Shown: in pieces, positions 59,636 through 64,000 of the stretch | Position numbering within the stretch: position 1 is the stretch's first letter | Layout: every line of letters starts with the position of its first letter | Origin: Hepsetus odoe | Lineage: Eukaryota; Chordata; Actinopteri; Characiformes; Hepsetidae | Assembly: GCA_017165825.1 (NCBI GenBank) | Contig: CM029370.1 | Location: forward strand, 18,079,757 to 18,143,756 | Length of the DNA stretch: 64,000 nucleotides | Reading direction: 5' to 3' | Program-made: the position numbers and the translations under genes | Notes under the pieces: model-generated | The model's database searches: none | The model's input: only the letters and a program-made list of their open reading frames with translations | What the model was told of the DNA's origin: nothing

Positions 59636-59683
<48 letters not shown>
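59636..59683 (+). repeat. GA array
   Basis: Nearly pure GA over more than 40 bp, followed by purine-rich DNA. Confidence 0.95.
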
Positions 59684-59689
<6 letters not shown>

Positions 59690-59765
59690 CGAGGACATGA
59701 GAGTGGAAAAAAGCAAGGGGGAGTGAGACTGAGCAGAGGCAATGAGGGATGAAACTCAGAGAGTG

Positions 59766-59808
<43 letters not shown>
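59766..59808 (+). repeat. TG microsatellite
   Basis: About 20 TG units at 59769-59807. Confidence 0.95.
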
Positions 59809-59989
59809 AAGGGAGGGAAAAGAGTGACAGAGGGAGACACAGTAACAATAGAGTATCAAGGTTAAAGTGGTGTGGTTTCCTAATGGGACTGTGTGTGGCC
59901 CTGTATTGCCACTCTTATAGTATACAGTAGTGTGTTCCTTGAGGAACATGTCTGAGGAATGTAGTCACTATATTAGGATAAATAGCCTC

Positions 59990-60310
59990 ATAGCTCTAAA
60001 AGAGTAATTATGCAGGAGTCTAGCCTATGCAAAATGCATGTGTGTGTATTGGCTTTGCCAGAAAACTGAAGGGAAGGGCCATATTTGGACAGTTGGTATT
60101 TCCTGGCACAGATGAAGCAAAACAGACCCAAACCATTAAACTACCTCCACCATGTTTCACAGATAAGATAAAGTTCATAGAATGCAGACTGTAGATGGGT
60201 AATAATGGTCCTTTGGAATGCGAGTGGTTTTCCCTCTTAAAAACCTGATGATGCTGTTCAGTGTTCTCCTTGGAAGAGGAACAGTGATACTGAATTTCTT
60301 CCATTTGTAC
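59990..60310 (-). mobile_element. Tc1-like transposon fossil
   Basis: Minus strand reads VKHGGGSLMVWVCFASSVPG, the decayed form of a motif typical of Tc1 transposases, flanked by KENTEQHHQVFKRENHSH. Both ends are eroded. Confidence 0.8.
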
Positions 60311-61830
60311 ACAATCTATATGAATGTGAATTGGCAGAGTCCAAACTCTTCAGAACTCCTCCTGCCTAAATGACTATCGTTCTGTCGCACTCACACCTAT
60401 CATAATGAAGTTTGCTTTGAGAGGCTGGTCATGACTCCGTGCATTTTGCATATCGTCCCAGCTGCTCAATGGACGATGCAATCTCCACCACCCTCCATCT
60501 GGCCCTTTTCTCTTCTGGACAGAAAGGACAGTTATGTCAGAATGCTGTTCATCAACTACAGTTCAGCATTCAACACCATCATCCCTCAGCATCTGAGTGA
60601 GAAGCTGAGGCTGCTGGGCCTGAATAAAGGGGCAGCGGTGGCCTAGTGGTTAGGGCGTTAGCCACATGGTCGGAGGATTGGGGGTTCGAACCCCTTCCCA
60701 GTAGGTTGCCATGAGGTACCCTTGAGCAAGGTGCCGTCCCCATCACTGCTCCCCGCTTTCAATAGCAGCCCACTGCTGCACATGTGTGTATGGGTGAAAT
60801 GCAGAGAACAAATTTCCCATTCGTGGGATTATAAATAAAGGATTATTATTATTAAAAACCAACTACCTGTCTTTGAACTTCAACAAGACTAAAGAGATAG
60901 TTGTTGACTTCAGGAGACCACGTCGGGACCACTCTCCACTGAATATCAACAGCTCCTCCGTGAAGATGGTCCAGAGCACCAAGTTTCTTGGTGCTCACAT
61001 ATCCAACAACCTCACGTGGACCCTCAACACCAACTCCATCACAAAGAAAGCCCATCAGTGTCTCTACTTCCTTTGCAGACTGAGGAGAGCCCATGTTCCA
61101 CCACCCATCCTCACCATCTTCTACAGAGGAACCATCGAGAGCATCCTAAGCAGCTGCATTTCTACCTGGTACGGGAACTACAACGTCTCAGACTTTATAA
61201 CTCTGCAACGGATAGTGAGAACTGTTGAGAAGAACATCGGTGTCTCTCTGCCTTCCGTTCAGGACATTTTCACCACTCACTGCATCCGCAAAGCAACCAG
61301 CATTGTGGATGATCCCTCACACCCATCCCACACTCTCTTCTTCCTCCTGCCATCCGGGAAAAGGTTCCGTAGCATTCGGGCCTCCACTACCAGGTTGGGA
61401 AACAGTTTCTTCCCCCTGGCCATCAGACTTTTGAACTGTTAATGTCTTCACAATAACCTGCTCTCTGCTACTGCTGGAATTTTTCTCCTGTTATGCACTA
61501 ATGCACATGAGCCACCTCACCACTTATCACGCTCCTTATTATTTATTTTTGCACTCTGCACTTTAGTCACAACATTGCTGCTCCGTTATACTGTCCAACA
61601 ACTTCTGCTGCTTTGTTTCATAACACTGCGGCTCTCTGACGGATGAATGTCCTGTCAGTTGTACTGTCTGTTGGCTGCACTTGTCTGTACTGGCCTTGTC
61701 TTGTGTTTTATGTTGTGTCTGATGTAGCCTTATGTGTTGCACCAGGGTCCTGGAGGAACATTATTTAGTTTCACTATGTACTATGTATGTGGTTGAAATG
61801 ACAATAACTTGACTTGACTTGACTTTTCTT
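60311..61830 (+). mobile_element. L2/CR1-group LINE, 3' part, interrupted by a SINE
   Basis: Left fragment: LNDYRSVALTPIIMKF-like text, then SYVRMLFINYSSAFNTIIPQ and HLSEKLRLLGL (reverse transcriptase). After a family-A SINE (60629-60850) it resumes at FNKTKEIVVDFRRPRRDHSP and runs in a single open frame (60873-61442) ending NSFFPLAIRLLNC. The segment with the FADD catalytic motif is missing. The 3' UTR ends in CTTGACTTGACTTGACTT at about 61808-61825, typical of such LINE tails. Inactive. Confidence 0.85.
60629..60850 (+). mobile_element. tRNA-derived SINE (family A head, alternative tail) inside a LINE
   Basis: Head GGGGCAGCGGTGGCCTAGTG and B box GGGGGTTCGAACCCC are as in other copies, but after GGGTGAAATGCAGAGAACAA the tail is TTTCCCATTCGTGGGATTAT, AAATAAAGG, then ATT repeats, unlike the CACTTTCACTT tail of the others. 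AATAAAGG also occurs just before the element, which may be a target duplication. Confidence 0.92.
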
Positions 61831-62230
61831 TTTTCCAGCCTGAATTAAAATCTACATCTACAATACTTTTCCAAGGTCTGCAGAAAGCTCTATTGTTAAT
61901 GCCATGATCCACTTCTACAAATGTGTTGTGAAGGTCAGACTCTGATAGGTCCCAGTTCATTAAATAAAGCAGGGTGCCCACGCAAATCTGTTTGTCCTTC
62001 CAGTGACTGAAAACATGAAACAGCAGACTCAAAAGTATCCTTCAAACTAGCAGCTAATCCTAAAGATCACTTGCTTGTGCCATCTATGACTAAGAGTAAT
62101 ATTTTTTATACACTCACATGTTTTATTGGGTTCCCTTTACCTCCTTTTAGGCTTTGATGATGTTTAAGGTCATATTTATATAGAGAAATCTAAAGGGCTT
62201 ACAAATTTTCAAGCACCACTGCAAATATTT
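61831..62230 (-). mobile_element. Probable DNA-transposon remnant
   Basis: GGTCAGACTCTGATAGGTCC, CAGTTCATTAAATAAAGCAG, GGTGCCCACGC and the end TTTTCAAGCACCACTGC resemble a common fish non-autonomous Tc1-like element. No reading frame. Confidence 0.5.
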
Positions 62231-62732
62231 AAAGGAAGTGTGGCAATGTATCAATTGACCCATGATCAACTACTCGAATGCATATAATATATTTTAAACA
62301 AAGTCAAGGCAAAGGGCCCTTTAAAAAGAAGTGCTTCAGGAGAAGAAAAAAGGCCTGCTTTTCTCTGTGAAGGTCGTATTGCATAATCAAGACAGAGGAA
62401 AAATCCCTTCACCTGAGAAAGAAGAGTACAGCGTATGTCTGCTGAAACTGAACACAAAGGCCGAAATCTCCTTTTTGTGCATGCCTTTTCACTCTGAAAT
62501 CCCTAGATTAGGGCTCAGCAAAGAGCTCAACCTACATGGATCAGGAATCTGTAACATCATATCAGTGTTAGATTTTGTTCGAGTTTCCCTCACAAGGCCA
62601 AGTCTGGATGCTGGAGTCAGCACAACATCTAGATATGTGCTTAGGATTACATACACACAGCAGAAAACCCATCGACACAGTCTCTGAGTGTAAAATCCCC
62701 ATAGATGGAGAGAGAGAGAAGAGGAAATAGAC

Positions 62733-62771
<39 letters not shown>

Positions 62772-63500
62772 CATGAGTAAAGACATGATTTTATTAAGTT
62801 ACTGCAGTTTAAGGAATATTTTATTGTTTTTCCAAATAATCTCTCTCCAATAATTTCCCTGTTTTTTAAAACTGTTAACTGAAAGCAAACTTGTAATCGA
62901 AGCCTTTTAGTGGCTACTTTAACTAAAAATATTATTTGTGTTAAAACATGCGCAACAGACATGATGTGTTTCTGCATAGCTTAATGCACAAGATTCCAGC
63001 AATTGTTATAGGCTTTTACATATAAGTACTAAACAACCTGACTGGTCACTGCAGGGAGCCGCGGCTGCGTGCGTAAAGTAGGTCAATGCTGGCACCAGGG
63101 CAGCGCTTCAGATGAGTTTCAGTGCAGTCCCTGGACCCAGAGAGAAATGTTCCGCTTTTTCCACATCGCAGCACTTCGACTGCTGCCATTGCCCTGATAG
63201 CCTCCAGCAAGCTACTTATCATATGAATTATAATCAGAGGCTCTTCCATCTTGGCAGGGAGAAAAAAAGCACTCTTAATCAACACTTTAACATGCAGTAC
63301 TGAATGCATTTTACACACGGTCACCTTTCTACTACTTTTTTTTTGTATCACAGCCTAATACAATAGTTCTTTTATTGTTATACAAACTGTGTTCAAGCTA
63401 AACTTCCTGGGATATCCATATCCCTACAAATAATCTTCAAAATGTAAAAGCTTTTATATATCAAACATTGTTCAATGGTAGCAATACACTTATTTAACAA
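62231..63500. other. Non-coding interval
   Basis: A GA array at about 62708-62771. The short frames at 62331-62687 and 63112-63303 have no family resemblance. Confidence 0.55.
62708..62771 (+). repeat. GA microsatellite
   Basis: Imperfect GA array with AAATAGACA interruption. Confidence 0.93.
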
Positions 63501-63504
63501 CATA

Positions 63505-63960
63505 CACTCCAGACCAGAAGTCTGGGCCCGTGTCATAATTCTCATTACATTTTGCTTTTCTTTGGATTATTTTTGCTTTTCTTGAAATTTGGTCCAAAGA
63601 TAATCTGATGAATTTGTGTGATGTTGATGAATTGAATGACTATTTTCTTTTTTCATGATCCCTTTCACCCTTTCATTTTGACTGAATCTCCAGAATTTCC
63701 TCCTGAAAACATCCCCCGACTTTCACTGATCCACCTCCATCTTTTACTTTAGGAACAATTCAGTCTATTTCCTCAATCTGCTGCCTACATAAATCCTTAG
63801 TTACCCCTAAATACCAGAAATTGACTGTTGTCCATCTTTAATACTTCCTCACAGTCCTGTCCAGTCCTTGTGTTGTTTGACCCACAGTAGTTCTGGGTTT
63901 TCTGACAGCAACTTGTTCTGACATTAGTAAATAGAATTTCAGCTCAAAGTAATAAATACA
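63505..63960 (-). mobile_element. Possible Tc1-like transposon remnant
   Basis: The style of CACTGATCCACCTCCATCTT, TTACTTTAGGAAC, and TTGTGTTGTTTGACCCACAG resembles decayed reverse-oriented Tc1-like coding DNA. No motif survives that would prove it. Confidence 0.35.
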
Positions 63961-64000
63961 GCCTATAAAATATTGCAAATAAGTCATATTTACATGTTTA

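Noticed and set aside
1..64000. CRISPR arrays, operons, insertion sequences or other prokaryotic features
   Set aside because: The window is vertebrate nuclear DNA; the regular short repeats are microsatellites and minisatellites.

Overview
The window is vertebrate nuclear DNA, almost certainly from a teleost fish. It has split genes with GT/AG introns, protein exons that I recognise as fish-like orthologues of vertebrate genes, many dinucleotide microsatellites, Tc1-like DNA transposon fossils, two families of tRNA-derived SINEs and decayed LINEs. The SINE and Tc1 mix would fit an otophysan such as a catfish or characin, but that is only an impression. There is one assembly gap, a run of N at 52927-53300. 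All identifications come from reading translations against remembered protein families; no database search was run.

Three genes are supported. (1) ccm2 (malcavernin) is complete on the minus strand: ten coding exons between 14785 and 4193 that splice in frame to 452 codons plus stop. A promoter-like block with YY1-like and ZNF143-like motifs lies about 0.3 kb upstream of the start codon. (2) xkr6 (XK-related 6) is on the minus strand and 3'-complete: its last two coding exons are at 23582-23386 and 22194-21221. The 5' coding exon is not visible in the window, so either it lies beyond 64000 and intron 1 is longer than 40 kb, or it is missing from the assembly. (3) The first coding exon of a melatonin receptor, closest to type 1B, is on the plus strand at 52192-52366. 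Its second exon is not in the remaining 11.6 kb. If xkr6 exon 1 lies beyond the window, the melatonin receptor starts inside xkr6 intron 1 on the opposite strand.

Layout: 1-4192 is ccm2 downstream flank and probable 3' UTR. 4193-15130 is ccm2, with a Tc1-like fossil in intron 9 and a DNA-transposon remnant in intron 4. 15130-21220 is the ccm2-xkr6 interval, probably including xkr6 3' UTR. 21221-23582 holds xkr6 exons. 23583-51640 is non-coding: SINEs, Tc1-like fossils, an RTE-like LINE, a complete 581-bp MITE, a perfect 49-bp inverted repeat, and several repeat-poor blocks that look like candidate conserved regulatory elements. 51640-53600 is the melatonin receptor exon in a dense cluster of TG/CA/GA/CT microsatellites with the gap. 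53600-64000 is repeat-rich, with nested insertions (a SINE inside a MITE and a SINE inside an L2/CR1-like LINE).

I see no evidence for a wholly new biological system. The most unusual signals are the perfect 49-bp hairpin at 31376-31477, splice sites built directly from TG repeats in ccm2 and in the melatonin receptor, and the receptor exon sandwiched between two long TG arrays.
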